Virus record (IMG/VR): IMGVR_UViG_3300005753_000032
Span: 1 to 21,923 of that record
From: a virus
Strand: one strand, 5' to 3'
DNA length: 21,923 nt
The notes under the pieces are model-generated. The model had not been told where the DNA came from and searched no databases. It saw only the letters and a list, made by a program, of their open reading frames with translations. The position numbers and the translations under genes are program-made. Shown here in pieces: positions 10,608-18,761 of this stretch (positions within the stretch are counted from its first letter, which is position 1; every line of letters begins with the position of its first letter).

Positions 10608-13007
10608 GTGGCTCAATTAACGCCACAATCATCTGAACCATCTGACGGGCTTCCTATAGAAATCGATGAGCTTATAGCGCAACTCGATTTACTTGGATTG
10701 AAACTAGCAAAAACTCGCTCTGAATCTATTGAAGGTCGTGAAAACTCAGGAATAGAGGAAGAGTGGCTGGAAGACGAGGAATACTACGAAGGGCTTGACG
10801 ATGCTAATCGCGGAGAACTTCACGCATGGATAGACAAGCCTTTAGGTCAATCTAGCCCGCTAGATGGTGATGAAGATGAAAGCACTGGATCAACTATATT
10901 TCTGAACATCACCCGCCCATATGTGGATGCTTCATCAGCAAGAATAGGTGATATGTTATTCCCCTCTGAAGAAAGAGGATATGCGGTCAAAGTTACACCA
11001 AAGCCAGAACTAGCAGATTTATCAGAGGGGGTGATGGATTCCGATCAGCGCTATGAAAACGTGATGGATAATCCAAAAGACCCTAAAAAACAAGATGAAT
11101 CTGCTATAAACAAAATGGATGATGCTAAAGCAGAAATCCAGAAAATGAAAGATGCGGCTAAAAAAGCAGAAGATCAGATATGGGATTGGCATGTAGAAAG
11201 TGGTTTTCAAGCGCAGAATCGAAGATTAATTGAAGATGCGGCAAAAGTAGGTACTGGAATATTAAAAGGGCCTATTCCGACCAGAAAACAAAAAACCATA
11301 TTTATTGATGGCGAGCTACAAAAAATAAGCTCAATAAAACCAGCGTCATTTAGAATATTTTACCGTAATTTTTTTCCTGATTCAGCATGTGGCGAAGATA
11401 TTCAAGATGGAAATCATACCTGGGAAAGAGACTATATTACAGATTCTTTTTTAATAAAATTAATTGGGACTCCTAACTATCTAGATTTTCAGATCATAAA
11501 GTGCATAAAGGAAGGCCCCCAACAAGCAACGAAAGAATATTCAACCGATCAAGATAGACCCGGATTAAAACCTAATACAGACGCTCAAAGAAATATATAT
11601 GAAATATGGTATCACTATGGATTGATTAAAAGCTCAGAGTTACTTAATATTGATATTTTATCCAAAAAAAAAGATTGCGAAGAAGCCGATGAAGAGTGGG
11701 TAAACATTCACTTAATCATGGTTAATAATCGAGTAATCAAAGCAACATTATCTCACGCTAAAGATGGCGACTTCCCTTACGATGTTATGAATTGGCAGCG
11801 CAGAATAGGTATGCCTTGGGGTGCTGGTGTTGCAAGACAAATAAGACCTGCACAACGCATGGTGGTTGGGGCAATTAGGCACATGATGGATAACTCTGGC
11901 ATTGCTGGAGGCCCTATGGCTTTTATCGATACAACCGTTGTTCAAGCGGCAGATGGTGTTAATGAGATAAAACCTTGGAAAATATTTATTCCCGCTGAGG
12001 ATTATGAAAATAATGGTGCTGATAAAACACACGTAAGTGAAGCTATACAATTTATTCAAGCACCTATGATGCAGCAAGAAATGCAAAACATCGTTCAACT
12101 CGGCTTAAGAATGGCTGAGGATGTAACTGGAATGCCTCAGATAATGCAAGGTCAGACTAATCAAAGAACGCCTGAAACTTTGGGCGGCATGGTATTGCAA
12201 AACAACAACGCTTCAACCGTTTTAAGAAGAATGGCTAGAATTTATGATGATTATATTACTATTCCACACATCAAAAGGTATTATCAGTATATTTTAGAAT
12301 ATGTTGATGATGATTCAATGAAAGGTGATGTTAGTATTCAAGCTCTAGGATCATCTAGTTTGATTGAGCGTGAAATTGCCGATCAAGCAGTTACTCAGAT
12401 GTCAGAATTAGTTCTTAATCCTATGTTTGGTAAAGATCCAAAAAAATGGATAAACGAGATATTTAGGATCAATAAAATAAATCCTAGCAAGCTAGACTAC
12501 GAAGATGAAGAATGGAAAGGTGTTGTTGAGCAAATGAGCCAACCACAAGCTGATCCAAAGCTTGAGATTGCACAAATGAAAATGCAGTCCGATCAACAAA
12601 TGGCTCAATTTAAAACTAAGTCTGAGCAACAATTCCAGCAAATAAAGATCCAGTCAGAGCAAGAAATGGCACAATTTAAGATTAAATCTGACCAGCAAAT
12701 GGAGCAGTTCCAGACTCAAAGTAAAGAAAGGTTATTACAAATTGAAGGACAACTCAAAGCAGAAGAATCAGGAAGAGGTCGCGAGCATGAAGCCGCGATA
12801 CTTCAATTCACGAAAGAGATTGATATTCATGTTAAACAAATGGGAGAGGCGGGGTCTAATGAACGCAACTTGCAGACGATTAAACAAAAGTTACAAGATA
12901 CGGTCATGAAATTAAAAGCACAAATTCAATTAAATGATCGAGAAGTCACCACGCCACCAGTCGAACCAGCGGGACGCGCTCCTGATGGGCAGTCGTATCA
13001 GAAATAG
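10608..13007 (+). CDS. Portal protein (large podovirus type)
   Basis: The 799-residue protein starts with GTG directly after its neighbour's TAG. Its position between terminase and scaffold/capsid genes and its N-terminal pattern support a portal: STIFLNITRPYVDASSARIG, then DMLFPSEERGYAVKVTPKPE. Further support comes from MPWGAGVARQIRPAQRMV and GMPQIMQGQTNQRTPETLGG, motifs common in large portals of podoviruses. Portals form the dodecameric ring through which TerL pumps DNA. Residues 656-721 form six consecutive 11-residue repeats predicted to be a long coiled coil, an unusual C-terminal extension. A further helical and then Pro-rich tail follows. The 700-800 residue size is at the large end for the family. 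Confidence 0.82.
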   Translation: MAQLTPQSSEPSDGLPIEIDELIAQLDLLGLKLAKTRSESIEGRENSGIEEEWLEDEEYYEGLDDANRGELHAWIDKPLGQSSPLDGDEDESTGSTIFLNITRPYVDASSARIGDMLFPSEERGYAVKVTPKPELADLSEGVMDSDQRYENVMDNPKDPKKQDESAINKMDDAKAEIQKMKDAAKKAEDQIWDWHVESGFQAQNRRLIEDAAKVGTGILKGPIPTRKQKTIFIDGELQKISSIKPASFRIFYRNFFPDSACGEDIQDGNHTWERDYITDSFLIKLIGTPNYLDFQIIKCIKEGPQQATKEYSTDQDRPGLKPNTDAQRNIYEIWYHYGLIKSSELLNIDILSKKKDCEEADEEWVNIHLIMVNNRVIKATLSHAKDGDFPYDVMNWQRRIGMPWGAGVARQIRPAQRMVVGAIRHMMDNSGIAGGPMAFIDTTVVQAADGVNEIKPWKIFIPAEDYENNGADKTHVSEAIQFIQAPMMQQEMQNIVQLGLRMAEDVTGMPQIMQGQTNQRTPETLGGMVLQNNNASTVLRRMARIYDDYITIPHIKRYYQYILEYVDDDSMKGDVSIQALGSSSLIEREIADQAVTQMSELVLNPMFGKDPKKWINEIFRINKINPSKLDYEDEEWKGVVEQMSQPQADPKLEIAQMKMQSDQQMAQFKTKSEQQFQQIKIQSEQEMAQFKIKSDQQMEQFQTQSKERLLQIEGQLKAEESGRGREHEAAILQFTKEIDIHVKQMGEAGSNERNLQTIKQKLQDTVMKLKAQIQLNDREVTTPPVEPAGRAPDGQSYQK
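12573..12770 (+). repeat. Six 33-bp (11-residue) repeats in the portal gene
   Basis: In frame units read QMKMQSDQQMA, QFKTKSEQQFQ, QIKIQSEQEMA, QFKIKSDQQME, QFQTQSKERLL and QIEGQLKAEES. The pattern Q-[hydrophobic]-K-x-[QK]-S-[DE]-Q-[QE]-[hydrophobic]-x repeats exactly every 11 residues, the hendecad spacing of right-handed or straight coiled coils. The first four units also pair as two 22-residue doubles. The DNA is diverged between units, so selection on protein rather than recent slippage is suggested. Confidence 0.85.
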
Positions 13008-13015
13008 AGGCACAC

Positions 13016-13288
13016 ATGAGTAAGCTGCTATTCTTATTATGGGTTTTTTCGCCTTTTGGGATTTATTCGATAGCGAGGAAACAACAAGCGCCTTGTGATG
13101 AGTCTAATCGATTTAATAAGGTTATATTATTGTGGTTTGTATTCACTCGTTATGATCAAGTGAATACCAAATTTAAAACGCGTATGAGTAAGTTTTATTT
13201 AGTCTTGCATGCGACATTTAACGAACGTCACTTTATAATCGCTTGTCCATGGTTGAAATCAGATATGTGGGAGCGATTAAACAAATGA
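13016..13288 (+). CDS. Small membrane-associated hypothetical protein
   Basis: The 90-residue protein has two hydrophobic segments, SKLLFLLWVFSPFGIYSIA (2-20) and VILLWFVF (36-43), and a basic C-terminal half with many aromatic residues. An AGAGG motif lies 6 bases before the ATG. It sits between portal and scaffold genes, where small accessory genes often occur. Its function is unknown. The start of a 9-codon frame overlaps its stop but is probably not a gene. Confidence 0.55.
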   Translation: MSKLLFLLWVFSPFGIYSIARKQQAPCDESNRFNKVILLWFVFTRYDQVNTKFKTRMSKFYLVLHATFNERHFIIACPWLKSDMWERLNK

Positions 13289-13329
13289 GCATTCAACCTG
13301 TTAATAACAACTAACCTATAAGGAAAAAC

Positions 13330-13758
13330 ATGTCCTATTTTTGCCAATTTTGTGATCTAGAAATGAAGTTTGATGCTAGCGTCAAATATGTTAAAGACTA
13401 TATAACTTGTGGAAAATTTTCGTGCGTGGCTAAAGCTAACAGCAATGATAAGTATTACGCAGAACAAGCGCCACATAAAATAAATGTTAATGTAGTGGTT
13501 TTTAAAACTAAAACGCCAGAAATGTATGATACATGGTTAGCAATCAAACCCGAAGAGCACCCCGTTTTTTTAAAGAACCCCGATATTATGAAAGCATTGC
13601 TTGACGGCGATATAGCTAATTTAAAAGACAGCGAAGATTGCTATAGAGTCAGAACTTTGGTTGACTGCGAAAAGAGTGAGTTTAGTTTTGCGGTTCAATT
13701 ACTGCTAGATGACTTGAACATTCAAGAACAGGTTAATAACTTGGTCAATATTCGATGA
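13330..13758 (+). CDS. Hypothetical protein with N-terminal cysteine cluster
   Basis: The 142-residue product has cysteines at 5, 8, 27 and 32 (FCQFC and TCGKFSC), which may bind one zinc ion. An acidic, helical remainder follows (MYDTWLAIKPEEHPVF, ALLDGDIANL, FAVQLLLDDLNIQEQ). The first knuckle resembles treble-clef or zinc-ribbon starts. A ribosome binding site AAGGAAAAAC precedes the ATG. The stop overlaps the next start (ATGA). No family is recognised. It lies in the head-gene cluster and may be an assembly cofactor, but that is inferred only from context. Confidence 0.65.
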   Translation: MSYFCQFCDLEMKFDASVKYVKDYITCGKFSCVAKANSNDKYYAEQAPHKINVNVVVFKTKTPEMYDTWLAIKPEEHPVFLKNPDIMKALLDGDIANLKDSEDCYRVRTLVDCEKSEFSFAVQLLLDDLNIQEQVNNLVNIR

Positions 13759-13937
13759 GCCTACTATCAGAACATGAACTATCCCATCCGTCAGTTATTA
13801 AGATAAAAGAGCTTTTAGAGCAGAGATTAAACAAATACCGAATAAAGAACGACCAATTTAATGCTGATCAATCAACACGTGGTAGAATAGCAGAGATAAA
13901 ATCTTTACAAAAAATCATTTACACACTAGGAGTCTGA
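13755..13937 (+). CDS. 60-residue helical protein
   Basis: This frame begins in an ATGA overlap with the cysteine-cluster gene and ends three bases before the scaffold gene. The sequence (for example PSVIKIKELLEQRLNKYRIK and GRIAEIKSLQKIIYTLGV) suggests two helices forming a hairpin. Small helical proteins of this size are common between portal and scaffold genes in podoviruses and have no fixed function. The 3' end contains the AGGAG ribosome binding site for the scaffold gene, so expression of the two is probably linked. Confidence 0.65.
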   Translation: MSLLSEHELSHPSVIKIKELLEQRLNKYRIKNDQFNADQSTRGRIAEIKSLQKIIYTLGV

Positions 13938-13940
13938 TAA

Positions 13941-15011
13941 ATGGGTAAGCAAGCACAAAACGAAAACTTAGATGAAAACTTAGATGCCAAAGATGATCCA
14001 AAGGCTAGTCAGAAAGATTTAAACGCCGCATTTATTGGCGGTCATGAAGGTAAAGAAAATGATTGGTACGCCAAGGATGAAGATCAAGACCTTATTATAG
14101 CTGAAGAAATAGATCGCGATCCCAAAGCATCGCAAACGCTTAGTCTTAAAAAAAACAAGAAAGATGATAAGGATATTGACGAATGGGCTGGTGTTTCTTC
14201 AGCAGTGAGAGCTAGGCTTGAGAAAATGGAAGCTTCAGTTGCTCAAGCGAATAATGCAGCTAGTTCAGCCAGCGGAAGAGCGAGCAAATTACAAGCAGAA
14301 TTAGATAAAAGACTTGCGGCCAATAAACCAAAACCTCGACCAACGTCAGAGCAAATAACAGAAGCGTTAGGAAACCCAGAAAAATTAAAAGAATTAGAAG
14401 AGCAGTGGCCGGATATGGTTGCTGGCATCAATGAAGGGCTAAACAGCATGAGCATTGCAGTTGGCGGTCAAATCGATAAAGCGACTTCCGCTATGAGGAA
14501 AGAATGGTCTGAGATGCAACAGAAATCTCAGGATGACCTATTAAATAGGCTCAAAGTTGACAATGCACACCCAAACTGGGAAAATACCATATCAAGTAAT
14601 GATTTTAAAACTTGGTTTTACGAAGGAGGCCCAAGCAATCAAGAAAGCATGGAATATGAGCAAGCAGTAGCAAACGCAAGCAACTCATTGAATACACCGC
14701 AACAAAGCGCTGAATTCTCTAAACGAGCTGGCGACACCTACTCAAGATTATTAACCTCATATCCTGATTGGGCTGCTAAGAAAGGTAATTTGTACGGGTC
14801 TCCGTCTAGTGACGCAGCCATCAAGTTACTCGACATGCACAAAGGTTCTTTTGTAAACGAAGATGAAGCAAAGATTGAGAAGGACTCAAAGAAAAAGAGA
14901 CTATCTGATAACATTGCTCCAACTACTGGCAAAGGCGTAAAAGCCCCAGCCGATAATGTTGAAGATGTTAACGAAGCCTTTTTATCTGGGTTTAAAAGCT
15001 CAAGCTACTAG
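13941..15011 (+). CDS. Scaffolding protein
   Basis: The 356-residue protein is highly charged and helical, and lies directly before the major capsid gene. A coiled coil runs from about 85 to 128 (VRARLEKMEASVAQANNAAS, GRASKLQAELDKRLAAN). It has a middle helical region and a basic-to-acidic C-terminus ending in AFLSGFKSSSY. These are the usual traits of an internal scaffold that guides capsid assembly and then leaves. The ribosome binding site is AGGAG, 8 bases upstream. An odd feature is residues 42-68 (WYAK...AEEIDRDPKASQ), which match a segment of the large terminase in this window. DPKASQ occurs twice (19-24 and 60-65). Confidence 0.75.
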   Translation: MGKQAQNENLDENLDAKDDPKASQKDLNAAFIGGHEGKENDWYAKDEDQDLIIAEEIDRDPKASQTLSLKKNKKDDKDIDEWAGVSSAVRARLEKMEASVAQANNAASSASGRASKLQAELDKRLAANKPKPRPTSEQITEALGNPEKLKELEEQWPDMVAGINEGLNSMSIAVGGQIDKATSAMRKEWSEMQQKSQDDLLNRLKVDNAHPNWENTISSNDFKTWFYEGGPSNQESMEYEQAVANASNSLNTPQQSAEFSKRAGDTYSRLLTSYPDWAAKKGNLYGSPSSDAAIKLLDMHKGSFVNEDEAKIEKDSKKKRLSDNIAPTTGKGVKAPADNVEDVNEAFLSGFKSSSY

Positions 15012-15118
15012 CGCGGCACAAGCCCCGCAATATATATCATTTCACAATATTTCTGAAATGTAATCAGTAACGATATTTTGTCGTTATTATTTTATTATAT
15101 TTTTAGGAGTAAAGTGTT
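15012..15118 (+). promoter_or_regulatory. Leader before the major capsid gene with two possible hairpins
   Basis: CATTTCA and TGAAATG can pair over a 9-base loop (about 15039-15061). TAACGA and TCGTTA can pair around TATTTTG (15068-15086), followed by a long T/A-rich tract. No convincing promoter was found. The second hairpin plus the tract could be a weak terminator; together the two could protect the capsid mRNA or act as a processing site. An AGGAG ribosome binding site at 15105-15109 precedes the ATG. Confidence 0.35.
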
Positions 15119-16171
15119 ATGGGCATCGTCAGTTATGATATCAATACGCCGCGTATTGCAAAAACCAAAGGTGAAATTTTAAAACATGCCATTCCTCGAA
15201 TGGTACTATTGATCACGGGTAGACAGCACAAAATTGGTCGCAATATGTCGGATACCATTATTTTCCGCCGTTGGCTTCCATTTGGAGGCGCTACAACCAA
15301 TTCAACTACAATCAACGCATGGGTAGTTGATCCGAATCTGCATTTAACAACCGATGGCGTAACCCCAACAGCAGATACCATCACCCCACAGGATGTTACG
15401 GTTCAATTGAATCAATATAGCTGTTTGTATGCTTATACAGACAAAACGGCTGAATTGTATGAAGATGATATCCCCACGCCGATGAAAAAGCAGGCTGGTC
15501 AAAGAATGGGGCTGGTTAAAGAAAAAGTTGCTTATGGCGTATTAAAAGCTGGTACAAACAAGTTTTATGCTGGCGGCACATCAAGAGCTACAGTTGACGC
15601 TACAGTTACCCTTAATCGGCTACGCAATATCACTCGTTCGCTAGAAGCTAATCGAGCAGACCAAATAACCGAAGTAGTAAGCGCATCACCGAATTACAAT
15701 ACTTCACCAGTTGAATCGGGATTTCTTGTTTTTTGTCATTCAGATATGGCGCATGATATTCGAGAAATCGAAGGTTTTACCAAAGCAGCCGAATATGGCG
15801 AATCGAATATGAAAGCTCACCCACGAGAATTGGGGGCAGTTGATGAATATCGATTTATCACTTCACCTGAACTCAGCCCAACAATTGATTCTGGAGCGGC
15901 AGTAGGCGCAACCGGATTAGTCTCAACTGGAAATTCAAATATCGATATTTACTTTTTGATAGTTGTTGCCGAAGATGCTTGGGGCGATGCTGCCTTGCGT
16001 GGTCTTGACGGGTTCAGTCTCATTCATTTACCACATAACATGAAATCCAAGAGCGATGCTTTACAGCAACGCGGATATGTTGGCGGTAAATTCTGGTGTG
16101 CCCCCTTCATGCAAAATGATGGATGGGCTGCAATTTTAGAATGTGGCGCAACCGTTTTAGCTGATAGTTAA
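15119..16171 (+). CDS. Major capsid protein (N4-gp56 family type)
   Basis: The 350-residue protein has the features of the N4-gp56-like HK97-fold capsid family. An early GRQHKIGRNMSDTIIFRRW is followed by LTTDGVTPTADTITPQDVTV, by QYSCLYAYTDKTAELYEDD and by VAYGVLKAGTNKFYA. Later come CHSDMAHDIREIEGFTKAAE, the GELG-like ELGAVDEYRFITSPE segment, and a late domain containing ALRGLDGFSLIHLPH. It makes up the icosahedral shell with the scaffold as assembly partner. A strong AGGAG lies 9 bases before the ATG. The length is within the family's usual range, and no N-terminal delta domain is seen, which agrees with a separate scaffold gene upstream. Confidence 0.85.
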   Translation: MGIVSYDINTPRIAKTKGEILKHAIPRMVLLITGRQHKIGRNMSDTIIFRRWLPFGGATTNSTTINAWVVDPNLHLTTDGVTPTADTITPQDVTVQLNQYSCLYAYTDKTAELYEDDIPTPMKKQAGQRMGLVKEKVAYGVLKAGTNKFYAGGTSRATVDATVTLNRLRNITRSLEANRADQITEVVSASPNYNTSPVESGFLVFCHSDMAHDIREIEGFTKAAEYGESNMKAHPRELGAVDEYRFITSPELSPTIDSGAAVGATGLVSTGNSNIDIYFLIVVAEDAWGDAALRGLDGFSLIHLPHNMKSKSDALQQRGYVGGKFWCAPFMQNDGWAAILECGATVLADS

Positions 16172-16185
16172 TAGGAGATATTAAA

Positions 16186-16662
16186 ATGTTAAATCCCAAC
16201 TTAAATAATGGCGGGACTCTATGTTTCTCCAAGGTAGCTTTAGTAGCTGGTACGACTACAACGTATACCACAACTGTCGCTACAGATTACATCATTGACG
16301 GCAAGTTTGGCGTACAGTTCGCGACTAAAACAAATCAAGCCGTCCCTTCTACTGATGCAAATACAGGTGCAGCATTTCCCGTAGTGGCGGACGATAAAGG
16401 CATGGCTTTAGTATTTGGAATTAATGCCGCTGGGGCTGTTCAATTAGTACAAGGCGATATTAAAGACTTAGAGGTTGGCACTCTTGAATTTAAGATAGCA
16501 CCGCCATTCCCTAGCTTTCCAGATGATTTCTGCCCTATAGGGTATGTAATTTGCAAGAATGATAGCGGCAGTGATTACACTGTCGGTACTACTAACTGGG
16601 CTGATATTGATGTCACGTTTGTCAATATTGCTATGATGCCCGATAGACCTCAAGAAAGCTAG
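16186..16662 (+). CDS. Probable capsid decoration or head-associated protein
   Basis: The 158-residue protein starts 14 bases after the capsid gene with its own AGGAG ribosome binding site. It is rich in Thr, Val, Ala and Gly and forms beta strands by appearance (CFSKVALVAGTTTTYTTTVA, GMALVFGINAAGAVQLVQGD, EVGTLEFKIAPPFPSFPDDF). Such proteins directly downstream of N4-gp56-type capsid genes are usually minor head or cementing proteins. The assignment rests on position and composition. Its TAG overlaps the GTG of the HNH gene by one base. Confidence 0.6.
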   Translation: MLNPNLNNGGTLCFSKVALVAGTTTTYTTTVATDYIIDGKFGVQFATKTNQAVPSTDANTGAAFPVVADDKGMALVFGINAAGAVQLVQGDIKDLEVGTLEFKIAPPFPSFPDDFCPIGYVICKNDSGSDYTVGTTNWADIDVTFVNIAMMPDRPQES

Positions 16663-17399
16663 TGACTATTAATAGTAAAGATTGTTCTCTTTGTGGGGTT
16701 AATAAACCTCATAAAGAGTTCTCTTTGTTTCCGAACAAAAAGCATAAGCCGCATTGTAAGTCATGTCATGCTGGCAATTCTAAAGAATATTATTATCGTA
16801 ATAAAGATATCATTAAAAAAAATAGAAAAATTGCTTATGATGCTGGAAATAAAACTTTACCTAACTATTGTCTGCCCGCAGATAAAGCATGTTCTAAATG
16901 CGGGTCAATAAAACTACTTGATGAATTTTCTATAAGCTCTGATAGAAAATTTGGACGTAAAAGTGCTTGCAAGGTGTGTATGTCTATGGGCAATAAGGCT
17001 TATTATCAAAAAAATAGAGAATCTATGTTAAAAAAAGAAAGAGATAGGTATCACGACAAATCTGGAAATGCCAAAGAAACAAAAATCAAATACTTAAAAA
17101 ATAATTTAGGATCTAATAATGCGAGTAGCACAAGACGTTATGCAGATAAACTAAATGCAGTTCCCAGGTGGGCTGATTTAAGTGTGATCAAGGGTATATA
17201 CGAATATTCAAGATTGAAAACATTAATAACAAAAGTTAAGCATCACGTAGATCACATTATACCGCTGCAACATAAACTGGTTTGTGGTCTACACACAGAA
17301 GCAAACTTACAAGTGATTACCGCTACTGATAATCAACGTAAGTCAAACAGATTCATTCCTGGTTATCAGGTGGATCTTAACATTTATTCCCCCTCTTAA
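16662..17399 (+). CDS. HNH homing endonuclease with two zinc-binding motifs
   Basis: This 245-residue protein has two tandem four-cysteine units: Cys8/11/32/35 (CSLCG...CKSC) and Cys77/80/103/106 (CSKCG...CKVC). A basic linker and a C-terminal HNH nuclease follow: HHVDHIIPL (194-202), GLHTEANLQV and TDNQRKSNRF, with His195, Asn215 and Asn224 as likely catalytic residues. It begins with GTG overlapping the preceding stop, so it inserted without harming its neighbour. The codons look less like those of the flanking structural genes and more AT-rich. Free-standing HNH genes in phage structural modules are mobile and spread by cutting related phages that lack them. A GC hairpin lies over its stop codon. 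Confidence 0.85.
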   Translation: MTINSKDCSLCGVNKPHKEFSLFPNKKHKPHCKSCHAGNSKEYYYRNKDIIKKNRKIAYDAGNKTLPNYCLPADKACSKCGSIKLLDEFSISSDRKFGRKSACKVCMSMGNKAYYQKNRESMLKKERDRYHDKSGNAKETKIKYLKNNLGSNNASSTRRYADKLNAVPRWADLSVIKGIYEYSRLKTLITKVKHHVDHIIPLQHKLVCGLHTEANLQVITATDNQRKSNRFIPGYQVDLNIYSPS

Positions 17400-17407
17400 T
17401 TGAGGGG
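17390..17407 (+). other. Hairpin over the stop of the HNH gene
   Basis: CCCCTC and GAGGGG form a perfect 6-bp stem around TTAATT, which contains the TAA of the HNH gene. No T-run follows, so it is not a standard terminator. It could limit read-through from the HNH gene, protect the RNA end, or mark the border of the inserted element. The same loop sequence is found in the minus-strand terminator at 3606-3626. Confidence 0.5.
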
Positions 17408-17433
17408 TGCAGCTTCCCTAGGAGGAATGAAAA

Positions 17434-18042
17434 ATGGCTAAGAACAATCAAAGACAAAGAAATTTAACGATAACTGATAAGCTTACGCTAAGACAAAACG
17501 CCGTAATCAGACAGTCAAACGGTAATGATTATGACGTAATAAGCTTAACAGAGCTTGGCGTGTTGGACGGCTTAACAGCTACCACAGCCGAACTTAACAT
17601 CATGGATGGCGTAACAGCCACAGCGGCAGAGCTTAACGCTAATTGTGATGCTTCGGTAAATTATGAAGTGGTCACCGCAACTAACGTGATTACTGCGTCA
17701 GAAAACGGCAAACATTTTGTTTTAAATACTGCCACCGCTTTTGTTAGCACATTACCAGCCCCAGCACTTGGCTTAGAGTTTTGGTTTCATATTGGCGCAA
17801 CTGCTCCAACTACAAGCCATACGATCGTCACCAATGCGAGCGCTAACATCATTGTTGGTAACATCACCTCGCCAGAAGTATTCGCTTTAGTAGCAGTTGT
17901 TCAGGATGCAGATACTATCAGTTTTGTGGCTAACCTTGCTTTGCATGGCGATCATGCGCATGTTTGGTCTGATGGTACTAACTGGTATTTAGACGGCATG
18001 TGCGGCGTTCAAGACGGCATGACAACAACTCAAGCTTCATAA
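17434..18042 (+). CDS. Fibre-like or head-decoration structural protein
   Basis: The 202-residue protein contains two copies of a short repeat, LDGLTATTAELN (44-55) and MDGVTATAAELN (57-68), often seen in trimeric phage fibres and head fibres. The C-terminal part (about 75-200) is a compact beta-rich domain with AHVWSDGTNWYLDGMCGVQD near its end, a pattern found in structural tail or capsid fibre tips. A near-consensus AGGAGG lies 9 bases before the ATG, implying strong expression. Being so close to capsid genes, it may be a capsid-associated fibre rather than a tail fibre. The sequence alone does not separate the two. Confidence 0.65.
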   Translation: MAKNNQRQRNLTITDKLTLRQNAVIRQSNGNDYDVISLTELGVLDGLTATTAELNIMDGVTATAAELNANCDASVNYEVVTATNVITASENGKHFVLNTATAFVSTLPAPALGLEFWFHIGATAPTTSHTIVTNASANIIVGNITSPEVFALVAVVQDADTISFVANLALHGDHAHVWSDGTNWYLDGMCGVQDGMTTTQAS

Positions 18043-18048
18043 TCAAAT

Positions 18049-18064
18049 GCCGCTTAACTGCGGC
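18049..18064 (+). other. GC-rich hairpin between structural genes
   Basis: GCCGC and GCGGC pair perfectly around TTAACT just after the fibre-like gene. It is followed by TTAAAC rather than a T-run, so termination would be weak or absent. It may reduce transcription into the following genes or stabilise the upstream mRNA. Confidence 0.45.
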
Positions 18065-18083
18065 TTAAACAATAGGTATGATA

Positions 18084-18761
18084 ATGACAGATAAAAAACA
18101 CGCAACAATTAAAAGTCTTCAATCTGAAATGAAAGCAAGTGAAAATGAAACCGATGATCGCTTAAACGCTTTAGAGTCCTCTATAGGTGAGTTAACCATT
18201 GATATCGATACTAAATTTTCCGAAGTACTTGATGCTATCCGCAGTCAGGCAAAAAACAATCCTGTCAGTATTTCAAAAGACGGTGTTGACTGTAGAGACG
18301 TTCACCAACACAAAGATGAAGATAAAAGCGGCGTTATTTTTGCAGACGGTCGACCTGAGAATGATGTTGAATTAATCGAAATTAGTCTAACCTCTTCTGA
18401 CAGCGCAGAATTCAAAGAGAAAGCCGATCAAGTCATGTTTGATAAAGAAGAAATAGAGATCAGAGTAATGCCGTCTGGGTCGAGTTATCCAGACTTTTCT
18501 TTTTCGGTGGGCATAAACGGCAAAATGAAAGCCATTATGCGAGGTCAAAATCAGTGGGTACAAAGAAACTACGTCGAAGTATTACTTCGAGCAAAAACAT
18601 CTAACTTCGGAAACATTGAAACTGTAAATCAATTGACTGGTGATAAATCTATTATCTATCCTGAAACAAAATCTCATCGTTACCCATTACAGGTTATTAC
18701 AGATAATAGCCCAAAAGGTGCTAAGTGGTTAGAAAGAGTGCTTAACGACCGTGCTGCCTAA
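18084..18761 (+). CDS. Virion protein with N-terminal coiled coil
   Basis: The preferred start is ATG 18084. An in-frame ATG at 18078 lies too near the AGG motif. The 225-residue protein has a coiled-coil N-terminal part to about residue 55 (KSLQSEMKASENETDDRLNA) and a linker with two His and Cys residues. A folded C-terminal domain follows, with EIEIRVMPSGSSYPDFSFSV, NGKMKAIMRGQNQWVQRNYV and SHRYPLQVITDN. Proteins with this C-terminal look occur in podovirus head/neck regions, but I cannot name a function. It overlaps the adaptor gene by one base, consistent with a head-completion role. Confidence 0.6.
   Translation: MTDKKHATIKSLQSEMKASENETDDRLNALESSIGELTIDIDTKFSEVLDAIRSQAKNNPVSISKDGVDCRDVHQHKDEDKSGVIFADGRPENDVELIEISLTSSDSAEFKEKADQVMFDKEEIEIRVMPSGSSYPDFSFSVGINGKMKAIMRGQNQWVQRNYVEVLLRAKTSNFGNIETVNQLTGDKSIIYPETKSHRYPLQVITDNSPKGAKWLERVLNDRAA

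Noticed and set aside
11748-12098. 116-codon minus-strand open frame in the portal gene
   Set aside because: It is antisense to a strongly supported portal gene, with biased composition and no start context.
13285-13314. 9-codon frame starting in an ATGA overlap
   Set aside because: It is too short to support, and no ribosome binding site precedes it. The overlap is likely chance.
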